A stretch of DNA of 64,000 bases from Bradyrhizobium sp. 190. Its GTDB lineage: Bacteria; Pseudomonadota; Alphaproteobacteria; Rhizobiales; Xanthobacteraceae. The notes beneath the pieces were generated by a model. That model saw only the letters and a list, made by a program, of their open reading frames with translations. It made no database searches and was not told the DNA's origin. Location: positions 1-64,000 of the forward strand of contig NZ_JADPJL010000083.1 of assembly GCF_023073415.1 (NCBI RefSeq), written 5' to 3'. Both the position numbers and the translations under genes were made by a program. This document shows positions 36,652 through 45,960 of the stretch, piece by piece. Position 1 is the stretch's first letter, and every line of letters starts with the position of its first letter.

Positions 36652-37467
36652 TCAATAGTAGCCATAATACGAACCAGTCGCCTCGGTCGACTTGTTCACG
36701 ACCACGCGGACAACAGGTGTTCGTTTCAAATGCCGCTGGCATTCCTTAATGTCAGAAACCGTCGTGCTTCCAATCCCCGCAACAAGCAACGCCGCATCCA
36801 TTCTGGGTAGAATAGAAATCACATCGTCGCCCAGCAGCATCGGCGGAAGATCGAAGATGACGATGCGCGACCGGAAGTCTCGCTTGATGGTCTGGAGCAG
36901 CGCTCCCATCGTCTGCGAGCCCATCCATTCCGAAGAGTTCGACGAGACCGATCCGAGCAGCACCAGCATGCCATTCGGACCGATGCTTGCCTGCAGAACC
37001 TCTGACGAAAGTGGCGCGCGCCCTTCGAGGACGCTGAGAACACCACCATTGCCGCCGATGCCGAGATATTTTCCGACCGTCGGCCGGCGCAAATCAAGAT
37101 CGACCAGCAGCACCGACCGCTCCGGCAGGCGGGAAATACTCAGCGCAAGATTGCAGGCTGTTACCGATTTTCCGCAGCCGGCCGTAGGTGAAGTCACGGC
37201 CAGAAACTGCCAGTTCTTTTTGTCCATCTCCTGCAGCACCTGCGTGCGCAGCATGTCGTAGTAGCGGCGGTTCTGACCGGAAGTGCCGTAGGCCACTATT
37301 CGATTGGCTTCGAGATGACCGGCGCTGAGGCGCACTTCCTTGAACGGCGATTCGGCAGAGCGCTGCGACGGCCCTTCGGCAGAGAGGGGAGATCCGCCCA
37401 ATGCTGTAGGACGGTGTACCGTCTCCGCAGCTCGCGCGAGTTCGACAGCCTGCTTTATTGAATCCAC
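36652..37467 (-). CDS. BY-kinase (CpsD/CapB-type tyrosine autokinase)
   Basis: This protein of about 271 residues has Walker A TAGCGKSVTACN (about residues 95-106), a Walker A' motif VLLVDLDLRRPTVG (about 119-132), Walker B VIFDLPPM, and a C-terminal tyrosine cluster (GSYYGYY), as in bacterial tyrosine kinases that control capsule length. It partners the Wzz-like gene, whose stop lies 16 bases upstream. I chose the GTG at 37467 because GGAG lies about 7 bases before it; an ATG at 37515 would lie inside the Wzz gene and extend the N-terminus by 16 residues. It phosphorylates itself and controls the polymerisation complex. Confidence 0.85.
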   Translation of the reverse strand: MDSIKQAVELARAAETVHRPTALGGSPLSAEGPSQRSAESPFKEVRLSAGHLEANRIVAYGTSGQNRRYYDMLRTQVLQEMDKKNWQFLAVTSPTAGCGKSVTACNLALSISRLPERSVLLVDLDLRRPTVGKYLGIGGNGGVLSVLEGRAPLSSEVLQASIGPNGMLVLLGSVSSNSSEWMGSQTMGALLQTIKRDFRSRIVIFDLPPMLLGDDVISILPRMDAALLVAGIGSTTVSDIKECQRHLKRTPVVRVVVNKSTEATGSYYGYY

Positions 37468-37483
37468 TGCGTGACTCCGCGAA

Positions 37484-38830
37484 TTATCGAAACAGCCCGA
37501 CCCTGGCCTTGGCAATCATCAGGTCAAGCGGTGGAAGGAACAGGTAGGCAACGACCAACAGTCCGATCACGACCAGCACGAACGCTCCCAGAAAAATAAA
37601 TATCCGTCGCCGCCTCGAACGCGATTCGGCGGCCGTCGTGATGTATGGAATTGAAACGATCAACTGGCCATCGACAACAGACAGAAGGTCATTGCTTCTG
37701 CGAATTCCCTTGTCCAGGATTTCGACCAGGACTGCCAGCCCTGCTCCGCCCGCAAGCGCGGCCGCGAACGCCATTGCAAGGACTTTCAGCCGATTGGGCT
37801 TGACCGGCTCCTGCGGGACCGTGGGCTGCTCGATGATTTCGAGCTTCTCGGACTGCTGGTCCTTTTCGAGATTCTCGCCGAGCCGTGCAGCGGCCAATTT
37901 GGCCGAGGCAGCATCGAGGTTTTTCTGCAAGCTCTCCTGTTGCGCGACCAAAGCCTCGAGGCTGGCCGCCGTTGCTGCGTCGTTCGTAGGAGCCGGCGCA
38001 GAAGCCACCTTTTCCAGGGCTTCGATCTGCCGCTTCAGGGACTGGATCGCGGGATGTCGCTCTGAATACAGGACGCCCTTCTGGATCAGTTCAGCCTTCA
38101 GCTGCGTCAGCGTCGTCGGCTGATCGGAGCCGCTGGACGACGCAGGCTTGCCTTGCGTAATCCGCAACTGAGCGATCTTGGCATCGAGCGCTGAGTTCTC
38201 CGCCTGAAGTCTCTGCACCTCTCGCCCTAGGAATTTCGTCGTGTCCGTGGCGCGGCTGGTCCGATCCCGAAGGTCCTCGTTCAGGATCCGCGTCATCAAC
38301 TCGTTGGCGACCTGTGCAGCCACCGCAGGATTGCCGTATTCGAATCCGACCGAGAAAACGATCGTGGGATTTTCCATCGCGGCGCGCGTCCGCTGCTTGA
38401 AGTCCAATTGAAGGTCGACCGGCGCGATTTTCGTGTTCTTCTTGACCTCCGCAACGAGCTCGGTCGGCGACATCAGCGTGCGCTTGTCCGGGAACAGCTT
38501 AAATTTGTCGGCGATCGCGATGAGATTATCTCGCGTCATCGTCCGCTGCTGAATGACCTGAATACGCTCCTGGGCAGCACTGGTAACAGTAGGCCGGACC
38601 AACTCGGATGGAATCTGCTGCGATTGAACGAGGATCCGTCCTTCGGAGAGATAGGTAGGCGGCCACAGCAAAGCTGCCGCGGCGCCCGCAACCAGGACCG
38701 TGACGAACGGCAGCGCGAAATAGGCCCAGCGCCGCTTGAACAGTTCCCAGTAGAAAGAGAGCTGCAATAGGTGACTGCGGTCCTCTTGCAGAGCCTGGAA
38801 ATCGTCCTCGAATTCAACTTTCTGCAACAT
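37484..38830 (-). CDS. Polysaccharide chain-length regulator, Wzz/GumC-type
   Basis: The protein has 448 residues. It has an N-terminal membrane helix (about 35-55), a long periplasmic coiled coil (about 170-330), and two C-terminal hydrophobic segments (AMAFAAALAGGAGLAVLVEIL near 350 and FLGAFVLVVIGLLVVAYLF near 415), a three-span arrangement unlike the two-span Wzz. A Pro-rich segment PTVPQEPVKPNRLKVLA marks the second helix, as in Wzz-family proteins. It sets polymer chain length with the downstream tyrosine kinase. It is preceded by about 270 bases of intergenic sequence. Confidence 0.88.
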   Translation of the reverse strand: MLQKVEFEDDFQALQEDRSHLLQLSFYWELFKRRWAYFALPFVTVLVAGAAAALLWPPTYLSEGRILVQSQQIPSELVRPTVTSAAQERIQVIQQRTMTRDNLIAIADKFKLFPDKRTLMSPTELVAEVKKNTKIAPVDLQLDFKQRTRAAMENPTIVFSVGFEYGNPAVAAQVANELMTRILNEDLRDRTSRATDTTKFLGREVQRLQAENSALDAKIAQLRITQGKPASSSGSDQPTTLTQLKAELIQKGVLYSERHPAIQSLKRQIEALEKVASAPAPTNDAATAASLEALVAQQESLQKNLDAASAKLAAARLGENLEKDQQSEKLEIIEQPTVPQEPVKPNRLKVLAMAFAAALAGGAGLAVLVEILDKGIRRSNDLLSVVDGQLIVSIPYITTAAESRSRRRRIFIFLGAFVLVVIGLLVVAYLFLPPLDLMIAKARVGLFR

Positions 38831-39101
38831 ATATCGTCCGAGCGTCTGTTTGCGAGCCTGCTAGGCTAATGATACCGCGAAATGATCGGTGGCGCGTCGC
38901 TCCGAGCTGCAATCTAGCATCGATTTTTCAGGATTTAATGAATAGTTGCTCAGCGCCAGGAGTTTCAAATTTCAATCTTAATGATGGTTCCATCGGCAGC
39001 CGCTTTGGCAAATTTACGTAGATCAGAGAAATGGGTTGAGGGAGACAAGGTAATTTCCCGAATTACGCTATAAGGGTCTGTAGCCGGGCTAAGGAAGTTC
39101 A

Positions 39102-39938
39102 ATGTACGAGGCATTTTATCAGCTGCGGGAGAAACCTTTTTCAATTCTTCCGGACCCCGACCTGATTTACTGGGGCAAGATACATTCCATGGCGTTCACG
39201 ATGCTGGAGTTCGGTGTCATGAACAACGCCGGCTTCACCGTCATTACAGGTGAAATAGGTTCCGGCAAGACAACTCTGGTCCGGCATCTGCTCAAGAAGG
39301 TCAGCCCGGCGATCACCATCGGCCTGATCTCGAACTCCCCGCAGGGCCGGCAGGAATTGCTACAATGGATCCTGATGTCGCTCGGTCAACCGTTCGATGG
39401 AGATTATCCTAATCTTTTCAAGAAGTTACAGGATTTCCTGTATGGTCAATTCGCCAACGGAAGACGGACCATATTGATCATCGATGAGGCCCAAAATCTC
39501 GAGCCGGAGGCGCTCGAACATTTGCGCATGATCTCCAATATTAACGCTGACAAGTTTCAGATTTTGCAGCTGATTCTGGTTGGCCAGCCCCAGCTGCGCG
39601 ACCTGCTCCTGGCGCCGAAGCTGCATCAGTTCGCGCAGCGGATTTCCTCCGACTTCCACCTTCGCCCCCTCGACGACCGGGAGGTAGCTAATTACATCGC
39701 GTTCCGGCTCCAGGCGGTGGGCGCCCGCCGCCCCCTGTTCACTCAGGAAGCCTGTTCATTGATCGCGTCCGCGAGCGGGGGGATACCCCGAATGATTAAC
39801 GTCTTATGTGACACGGCGCTGGTTTATGGCTTTGCCAACGACCAACGCGTGATTTCGGATAATATTGTTCGGGATGTTATTGCGGATAAGCAACAGTACA
39901 GCATTTTTCCGGTAAAAAAGTTCTCGCGGGTTCCCTAA
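39102..39938 (+). CDS. ExeA/GspA-like AAA ATPase of the exosortase/EPS locus
   Basis: The 278-residue protein has an AAA core: FTVITGEIGSGKTTLVRHLL (Walker A at about 50-57) and RRTILIIDEAQNLEPEALEH (Walker B at about 123-130). The N-terminus MYEAFYQLREKPFSILPDPD is typical of the ExeA/GspA family and of the PEP-CTERM/exosortase-associated ATPases. Unlike ExeA it ends after the ATPase domain, without a peptidoglycan-binding part. GGAAG lies before the ATG. The export-protein gene follows 124 bases downstream. Its exact job in EPS/exosortase loci is not known. Confidence 0.88.
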   Translation: MYEAFYQLREKPFSILPDPDLIYWGKIHSMAFTMLEFGVMNNAGFTVITGEIGSGKTTLVRHLLKKVSPAITIGLISNSPQGRQELLQWILMSLGQPFDGDYPNLFKKLQDFLYGQFANGRRTILIIDEAQNLEPEALEHLRMISNINADKFQILQLILVGQPQLRDLLLAPKLHQFAQRISSDFHLRPLDDREVANYIAFRLQAVGARRPLFTQEACSLIASASGGIPRMINVLCDTALVYGFANDQRVISDNIVRDVIADKQQYSIFPVKKFSRVP

Positions 39939-40062
39939 GTAATTGTATTCAATTAGTTTCCCCCGTGGCTAAATAATGGCTGCGTGTTTGGGAAAGAATC
40001 CCCACACGTCGGCCCAAATGTCTTTGTTTGCGGGCTTTTTGCCGACGTTGAGGGGGTACGAC

Positions 40063-40647
40063 ATGCGAATCTTGCTGGCACTGCTGTGTGTTGCCTTCCT
40101 GATCCCGGGGGCGAAGGCGCAAACCCTGAAATCGGGCGACAGCGTGAGCATTACCGTCCTGCAAGACCCGAAGCTCGATCGGAACGTTGTCGTCGATCCC
40201 GCCGGTGAAATCGCGTTTCCCCTCGCCGGCCATATCCGGGCACGTGGGCTGACGCCAGTGGCGCTCGAAAACATTCTCAAGAACAAGCTGAAGAACAACT
40301 ACAAGGACGAGAATCTGGACGTCACGGTCGCTGTCCTAAACGCTCCCAAGGAGATCCCCGAAGACGACCTGAAGCCGAAGATTTTCATCACCGGGGAAAT
40401 CATAAAGCCGGGCTCCTATGTCGTCAGGCAGAAAACGACCTTGATGCAGGCGATCGCCCTTGCCGGCGGCATCGGACCTTTTGCTGCGAGGAATCGCATT
40501 CAGGTGAGGCGTAAGGGCCCCGGCGGCGACGAAACAATCTTCATGTTCAACTACCGCGCTTACGAAGCCGGTAACGACCTGGAGGGTAACATCACCTTGC
40601 GGGCCGGCGACGTCATCATGGTTCCGGAACGGCGCTTGTTTGAGTGA
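40063..40647 (+). CDS. Polysaccharide export protein (Wza-like, SLBB domain)
   Basis: The protein has 194 residues. A signal peptide (MRILLALLCVAFLIPGAKAQ) precedes a poly-export domain (LKSGDSVSITVLQDPKLDR, then VDPAGEIAFPLAGHIRARG) and an SLBB-like segment (IFITGEIIKPGSYVVRQKT). It lacks a lipobox and C-terminal barrel helix, so the outer-membrane pore would be formed with the next gene's product. GAGGGGG precedes the ATG at 40063; an in-frame start at 39976 exists but gives no signal peptide. Next gene starts 31 bases downstream on the same strand. Confidence 0.88.
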   Translation: MRILLALLCVAFLIPGAKAQTLKSGDSVSITVLQDPKLDRNVVVDPAGEIAFPLAGHIRARGLTPVALENILKNKLKNNYKDENLDVTVAVLNAPKEIPEDDLKPKIFITGEIIKPGSYVVRQKTTLMQAIALAGGIGPFAARNRIQVRRKGPGGDETIFMFNYRAYEAGNDLEGNITLRAGDVIMVPERRLFE

Positions 40648-40678
40648 GGCTTGACGATCGGCGGGGGCGAGAAGCAAC

Positions 40679-41917
40679 GTGAAGAGAGCTGCCATAGCAG
40701 TCTCGGTGTGCTTTGGCATGGCGCCGTCCGTGGCATTTGCGTTCGATTGGTCGATAAAGGCCAGCGAGACGGAAACGGTCGAAGTCAATAGCAATCAGTT
40801 CTTGCGCAGCTCCCCCGCGGGATCGGTGGGATCCTACACCACGCTCAACGCTGACGCAGAGGCGCGCACGCCGACATCCAAGTTCAACTTCACTGGCGAC
40901 GGTACCTACAGGAAATATTGGGGTCCGGGCGCTGCTGGAACCGCGTCGGAATTCCTGAACTATGGATTCGGGGCCCGCTACGAGGTTCGGGAAAAGACGA
41001 ACTTTGACCGGGAGTATGTTGAGGCGAACTGGAGACAGCAAAGTACCGCTCTAGCGATCCTGAACGATCTCGGCGTTTCCACGCCGGCTTCAGGCTTCAT
41101 CGATCGGCTTACGGCAACCGGTGGCACTGACCGTTCGATCACCGCAATTGACACAGTGTCTCTGTTCGCCACATCCACTCGCACGAGTTACGAGCCATCC
41201 AGTGGTGGTATCCCGTTTACGGATACACTTGCGCGCGGCAATTGGCGGCGCTCGCTAAGTTCGGCCACAGCGATCAACCTGTCCTCCGAGTATGAACTGC
41301 TCGAATATGGCAACGCATTCAACACCCAGGTCCAGATTTTTCGTGAGCAGGCCGGGTTCGACACCACTCTGTCGGCAGTGCTTTCCTTTCGCGCCAATGC
41401 CGGCGTTGCCTATCTGGTAACCGATCGAGGGCTTTCGAGTTCAGCATTCGGCGGCGCGACGACGGTCACACCTGTATCAAGCTCGCTCCTCGACTGGATC
41501 GGCGACGCTGTCCTCACCTATCGAATGCTGAAGAGCACGACCTTGTCCGTCATCGCCAGCCAGTCGGTTGGACCGAGCGTCGTCGGCTCTCTGTTCAAGA
41601 GGGATTCGATCACGGCATCGCTGAGCCACGACATCAATTCACGATCCACCCTGTCGTTTTCAGCGAGCGGCAACCGGCAGATCTCGACCACGACGACGGA
41701 TTTCGCCTCGGCGTCGGCAACCTACAGCTACAATTTGACCCGGGAATGGCTGACGTCGGCCACCTACCGGTACCAGCATCGGTTCGCAAGCACCGGCACC
41801 ACCATCTTCGATCCGATCACCGGCACCCCAACTGTGTCCGGCCTGGGGCCTGCGGATTCCCATAGCCTGATGTTCGTTGTGACGCACAACTGGACTGTGC
41901 TGCCGTCGGGCAACTAA
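40679..41917 (+). CDS. Outer-membrane beta-barrel protein of the EPS locus
   Basis: The protein has 412 residues with a signal peptide (AVSVCFGMAPSVAFA). The mature part is a series of alternating polar/aromatic beta strands typical of EPS-locus outer-membrane barrel proteins. It starts at GTG (40679), with GAGAAG close upstream. It follows the Wza-like gene and probably forms the outer-membrane exit for the polymer. A hairpin with a short T-run (41,967-42,001) ends the gene group. No enzyme motif is visible. Confidence 0.78.
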   Translation: MKRAAIAVSVCFGMAPSVAFAFDWSIKASETETVEVNSNQFLRSSPAGSVGSYTTLNADAEARTPTSKFNFTGDGTYRKYWGPGAAGTASEFLNYGFGARYEVREKTNFDREYVEANWRQQSTALAILNDLGVSTPASGFIDRLTATGGTDRSITAIDTVSLFATSTRTSYEPSSGGIPFTDTLARGNWRRSLSSATAINLSSEYELLEYGNAFNTQVQIFREQAGFDTTLSAVLSFRANAGVAYLVTDRGLSSSAFGGATTVTPVSSSLLDWIGDAVLTYRMLKSTTLSVIASQSVGPSVVGSLFKRDSITASLSHDINSRSTLSFSASGNRQISTTTTDFASASATYSYNLTREWLTSATYRYQHRFASTGTTIFDPITGTPTVSGLGPADSHSLMFVVTHNWTVLPSGN

Positions 41918-41966
41918 TCGTCATCCCGCTCGGACCATTTCCCCAGGTCCGGGGCCCACACCAGCG

Positions 41967-42001
41967 AAGTCGCCAAACGACCATGCTCCGCTTGGCGACT
42001 T
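41967..42001 (+). terminator. Probable terminator of the barrel-protein gene
   Basis: The arms AAGTCGCCAA and TTGGCGACTT are perfectly complementary over ten bases, with a loop of 15, and the sequence continues with TTGTGT. It starts 50 bases after the barrel stop codon. The long loop and short T-run lower the confidence. Confidence 0.55.
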
Positions 42002-42328
42002 TGTGTACCGGTGCGCCACTTATGGCTTGAACAACTTCCTCGCGGTTATAACGGCTGATGGGCGGTTGGCTGTCTCTCGTCGTCTGGATCGCGAGGCAGT
42101 TGATCGGATTGGCAGCAGCAAGAACGCCGCAAACCCCACAAAGCCAGCAAGCCGCAAATTACGATCCCTACGCCGTCCATGCTCATCGCCGATGACATGT
42201 CGCCGTCTATTTTTCACCGAGATTCGCGCTCGCACAAAGCAAAAACCATTTGTGCGCTGCACTGCTAGAACGGAAGCCGCCTCGGCGGTCTTTTTGTTGC
42301 GTGCTCGCCTCTAAAACCTTGCGAAGCT
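42002..42328. other. Intergenic, no gene recognised
   Basis: About 330 bases lie between the EPS barrel gene and the acyltransferase gene. One short frame from 42058 gives a 45-residue peptide starting MGGWLSLVVWIARQLIGLAA, without a good ribosome site, which I do not call. Near 42267-42296 a GC-rich hairpin (GCCGCC/GGCGGT, followed by CTTTTTGTT) resembles a terminator on the plus strand, but nothing convincing precedes it. Confidence 0.4.
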
Positions 42329-43348
42329 GTGGACCGGACCGTTAGGCTCACGGCCATGGGGGATTACGGGGCTCAGCAGGGCCGCGTCGACTGGGTCGAC
42401 GCGGCCAAAGGATTTGGAATCATTTTGGTGGTCGTCGGACACGCGATCCGAGGGCTGCTGGAAGCGCGCATATTGACTGAAACAGCGACCGTCCAATACG
42501 TCGACACGTGGATTTACTCATTCCACATGCCGCTGTTCTTTTTCTTGACTGGGCTTTTTATTGCAAGGTCCGCTGAAAAAAACACGCTCTCCCATTTCAT
42601 CTTCGATAAAGTTGCGACCCTCGCTTATCCTTACTTTGTGTGGTCGATCATTACGATATTGTTGAAGACAGCACTCGGACCGCTCCCAACCACGCCGCGA
42701 AGTTTGCGTGACCTATCTCTGATCTTCTACCACCCGATCGAACAATACTGGTTCCTATATACACTCTTCGTTCTCTCAATCGGCTTCAAGTTGCTATATT
42801 TGAGCCGAACAACCTTCTGGATCTTCCTGGCGGCAGCAATCGCTATTCATCCTGATGTGGCACCTCTCCTGTTGGACGGCAGAGTGATGGCCGAAGTCAG
42901 TCGATTTGCTGTCTACTTCGCCATCGGCGCAGCGATTGGTTCAGTCCATCTGCGGGACGTTGAAAAACTGAGTTCTGGCCTGCTCGCCCTGATTGGGATT
43001 GCGGGCTTAGCATCTGCCGCGGGTCGCATCGTCCTCCCGCAGGATGGATTCTATCCAGTTTTTGCAACGCTAGGCATCTGTGGGGGATGTGCTACTGCTA
43101 TTCTGATTTCGAGAAGCAAGTTCGCGCCGACTTTCGAGTATCTCGGTCATCATTCTCTCGAAATATTCGTCGTGCACACGATAGCTACTGCGGGAACCAG
43201 GATATTTCTGGCCTCTCTGCACGTAAGCTCCCCTTTCATCCATCTCGTCGCTGGAATTGTTGCGGGCTTGCTTGCGCCAATCGCGCTGGCTATCGCTCTC
43301 AAGCGAACTGGTGTCCGCTATGCCTTCTCACTTAAACCACGCACTTAA
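42329..43348 (+). CDS. Membrane acyltransferase family 3
   Basis: The protein has 339 residues and about ten membrane helices. The N-terminal motif RVDWVDAAKGFGIILVVVGH contains the catalytic-type His of acyltransferase-3 enzymes, with MPLFFFLTGLF in the next helix. These proteins acetylate or succinylate sugars of surface polysaccharides. Start: GTG at 42329, or an ATG at 42356 (MGDYGAQQGRVDW), with neither clearly better. It stands between the EPS-export genes and the TPR lipoprotein and probably decorates the same polymer. Substrate and acyl group unknown. Confidence 0.85.
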   Translation: MDRTVRLTAMGDYGAQQGRVDWVDAAKGFGIILVVVGHAIRGLLEARILTETATVQYVDTWIYSFHMPLFFFLTGLFIARSAEKNTLSHFIFDKVATLAYPYFVWSIITILLKTALGPLPTTPRSLRDLSLIFYHPIEQYWFLYTLFVLSIGFKLLYLSRTTFWIFLAAAIAIHPDVAPLLLDGRVMAEVSRFAVYFAIGAAIGSVHLRDVEKLSSGLLALIGIAGLASAAGRIVLPQDGFYPVFATLGICGGCATAILISRSKFAPTFEYLGHHSLEIFVVHTIATAGTRIFLASLHVSSPFIHLVAGIVAGLLAPIALAIALKRTGVRYAFSLKPRT

Positions 43349-43508
43349 AACGCGAGCAATCGAGTATGATTGCAATGGCCCCTGACGCACAGGCGCTCAA
43401 GCCGCACAAGGCGCCCTCCCCCGGAGCGATACTTTCCGTGCAAACGCTTCGCGCTTGTCCTCAGTGGAAACCGTTATCCGCTTTTCTCGAACATGATCCA
43501 GCCAGCGT

Positions 43509-45896
43509 TCACTTCATCGCTGAGCGGATGCTGTCCTTGAGGGGCGTCCCGTCCGGCTCCAGCGAAAATGCGGTCTTGAACCGTTCGGTCGCCTTTTCGG
43601 TTTGCCCCGCAGCCGCGTAGCTCATGCCGAGGTGATAGTGGACTGCCGCAAGGTTCGGCATGCTGGCAGACGCTGGCTCCAGGGTTGCGATCGCACCCTT
43701 GAAATCGCCACGCTTGTACTGAGCCCATCCGAACGTGTCCTGAAATTGCGGCACGTTGGAGCTTTTCAATTTCTCAGACAGCTCAAACGCACGTTCGAGA
43801 CTTGGCTTGTCGCTCCGATTGTCCAATAGCAGGCTGACAAGATTGTTGATCGCAACCACGGAAATCGGCTGGTCCTGCAGAATCGCTTCGTACTGAGATA
43901 TTGCGGCGTCGTTGTTCCCCCGCTGGATCTGCAATCCAGCCAGGGAGAGACGGAAAGCTACATTACCGGGCAACTCCGCAAGTGCGGCCTTGAGCACCTT
44001 GTCAGCCGCATCATAGTCCTTGCTTTGCATATAGAGCTCGGTCAGCGCAGTGTATCCCGCCGGCTCTTTCGGCTGCTGCTCGACTGCCTTCCTGAAGCTT
44101 TGCAGCGCCTCATCGTTCTTCTTTTCCGCCAGCTTGGCCTGCCCCAGAAACACGAGAAGCTGGGCATTGGCCGGGAACTTGCTGCTCATCGCCTGCAGCA
44201 GCGCCGAGGCCTTGTCTGGCTTGCCCTGTTTCACATAGGCCGAGGCAAGCGCAAGCGCCGGCTGTAGTGCATCCGGCCCCGCTTTGTGCGCAGCCTCCAG
44301 CGCTGCGACGCTTTCCTCGATTTTGTTCTGGCCGGCGAAAGCCGCTGCACGGATCTGCTCAGCAACCACGCGGCCCTCATCGACGCGTCCGATGGCGTCC
44401 GCGATCGCCAAGGCTCCCGACCAGTTCTGCCGGCTCAATTTGACCTGCGCGAGCGACGACCAGATCTGGAGATTGCCTGAATTGCGATTGGCAGCTTCCG
44501 TTAGAATCTCTTCGGCACGAGCCGCATCGCCCTTGCGCTGCAGGAACGCGACGTAGCGGAGGACGACATCGGGATTGGAGTTGGATGATTTCAGCGCGTC
44601 GGCATACTGACGATCGGCCAACTCGGCCTTGCCGCTGCGTTCATACGCCACTGCCATCAACGACAGCAGCTCAACCGACTTCGGCTGATCGTTGAGCGCC
44701 TCGCGCAAATCGGAAATGGCGCTGTCGATCTGGCCCTTGTCGATGCTCAGGGCCGCCCGGAGCCGGAGCGCGCCCGAGTTTCGGCGATCCTTCGAGAGGA
44801 TATCGGCGATCAAGGGCTCGGCAGCCGCCTTGTCGTTCTTGGCAATATAGACCTCCGCAAGCTTGACCTGGGCGGCGAGCTTCTTGTCGGGGGTGGCTGC
44901 CGTGCTCGTCAGCTTCTGCAAAGCCTGCACGGCATCCGCCGCTCGGTTCTGCCCCAGATTCAGTTCTGCCAGTGCGATCTGGTAATCGAAGTCATCGCCG
45001 CCTGCCTTGATCCGCGCTTCCAACTCTGCTCTGGCGGCATCCGCCCCCTTCGTGGCAGCCAAGAAGCGAACAAGGTCGAGCCCGATCTTGCTGTCGGTCG
45101 GAGTGGCTTCGGCCCTAGCCCGAAACTCCTTCTCGGCCTCGACGAACTTTCGCTGCGCAATGAGAAATTGCAGAAGCTGGGCGCGGTATGCAGCCTCTTG
45201 AGGATTCTGCGCGATCAGCTTGCGCAGCAACTCTTCTGCCTTCGCCAGATCCTTCTTGCGTGCGTACGTGTCGATCTTCTGCAGTGTAATGCGCGTTTCG
45301 TCCTTGTCCGCAGGAACAGAATCCAGAAGCTTCAGTGCGCCATCCAGATCGCCATCTGCGACTTTTCTCGACGCAAGCAACGAGATCGCATCGACGTTTG
45401 CCGGCTCAATCTCATAGGCGCGCTGGGCTTCGCGGAGCGCGCCGGCATTGTCGTTTGTGCGAAGGAGAATGATCGCCCGCAAAGCATGGAGTTCCGCATT
45501 CGGCTTGTCGCCCTCGTTCGCGGCATCGACGACCCGGAGCGCGGCCTCGGCGGCCCCGCCGCCCACCATAATCCGCGCAAGCCTCAATCTCGCATTCAGA
45601 TCGTTCGGATCCAGCTCGACGATACGGCGCAGATCGAGGAAGAGCGAAGTCGCCTTTGTCCGTTCGTCGATACCTGCGAGTGCCCGCCAGACTTCGACCT
45701 TGTCGCTCTTGTATTTGACGGCTTTCAGGAGTTCCTTCCGCGCCTCGAGGTCGTCCTTCTTTTCGATAAGAGCCATTCCGCTCTCGTAGTAGCTCTGCGC
45801 GCGTTCTTCGGGCGATCCGCAGCCCGCTACAAACATCACGAGCAGGAGCGCAAGTCCGCGGCGAACTTGAAAAGTCTGACCAACTGGCTGCTTCAT
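43509..45896 (-). CDS. Large TPR lipoprotein of the exosortase/EPS system (PrsT-like)
   Basis: The protein has 795 residues. A lipobox follows the signal (LALLLVMFVAGCGSPEE), and then about 20 TPR-like repeats fill the rest (for example ARKELLKAVKYKSDKVEVWR and EAAYRAQLLQFLIAQRKFVE). The architecture matches the TPR lipoproteins placed near PEP-CTERM/exosortase loci, which are thought to scaffold the export machine at the outer membrane. An ATG at 45896 is preceded by a weak ribosome site. The WecB-STAS gene lies upstream, 64 bases away, on the same strand, so the two may be one unit. It is convergent with the acyltransferase gene. Confidence 0.85.
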   Translation of the reverse strand: MKQPVGQTFQVRRGLALLLVMFVAGCGSPEERAQSYYESGMALIEKKDDLEARKELLKAVKYKSDKVEVWRALAGIDERTKATSLFLDLRRIVELDPNDLNARLRLARIMVGGGAAEAALRVVDAANEGDKPNAELHALRAIILLRTNDNAGALREAQRAYEIEPANVDAISLLASRKVADGDLDGALKLLDSVPADKDETRITLQKIDTYARKKDLAKAEELLRKLIAQNPQEAAYRAQLLQFLIAQRKFVEAEKEFRARAEATPTDSKIGLDLVRFLAATKGADAARAELEARIKAGGDDFDYQIALAELNLGQNRAADAVQALQKLTSTAATPDKKLAAQVKLAEVYIAKNDKAAAEPLIADILSKDRRNSGALRLRAALSIDKGQIDSAISDLREALNDQPKSVELLSLMAVAYERSGKAELADRQYADALKSSNSNPDVVLRYVAFLQRKGDAARAEEILTEAANRNSGNLQIWSSLAQVKLSRQNWSGALAIADAIGRVDEGRVVAEQIRAAAFAGQNKIEESVAALEAAHKAGPDALQPALALASAYVKQGKPDKASALLQAMSSKFPANAQLLVFLGQAKLAEKKNDEALQSFRKAVEQQPKEPAGYTALTELYMQSKDYDAADKVLKAALAELPGNVAFRLSLAGLQIQRGNNDAAISQYEAILQDQPISVVAINNLVSLLLDNRSDKPSLERAFELSEKLKSSNVPQFQDTFGWAQYKRGDFKGAIATLEPASASMPNLAAVHYHLGMSYAAAGQTEKATERFKTAFSLEPDGTPLKDSIRSAMK

Positions 45897-45960
45897 CTCT
45901 GGCCCTGAATGAGTGTCAGACGGCCGAACCCGGCCGGATAATCGTTTGCTTCTTCCGCTA

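Noticed and set aside
45168..45908. Plus-strand open frame of 246 codons
   Set aside because: Antisense to the TPR lipoprotein, whose repeated helices and lipobox are convincing.
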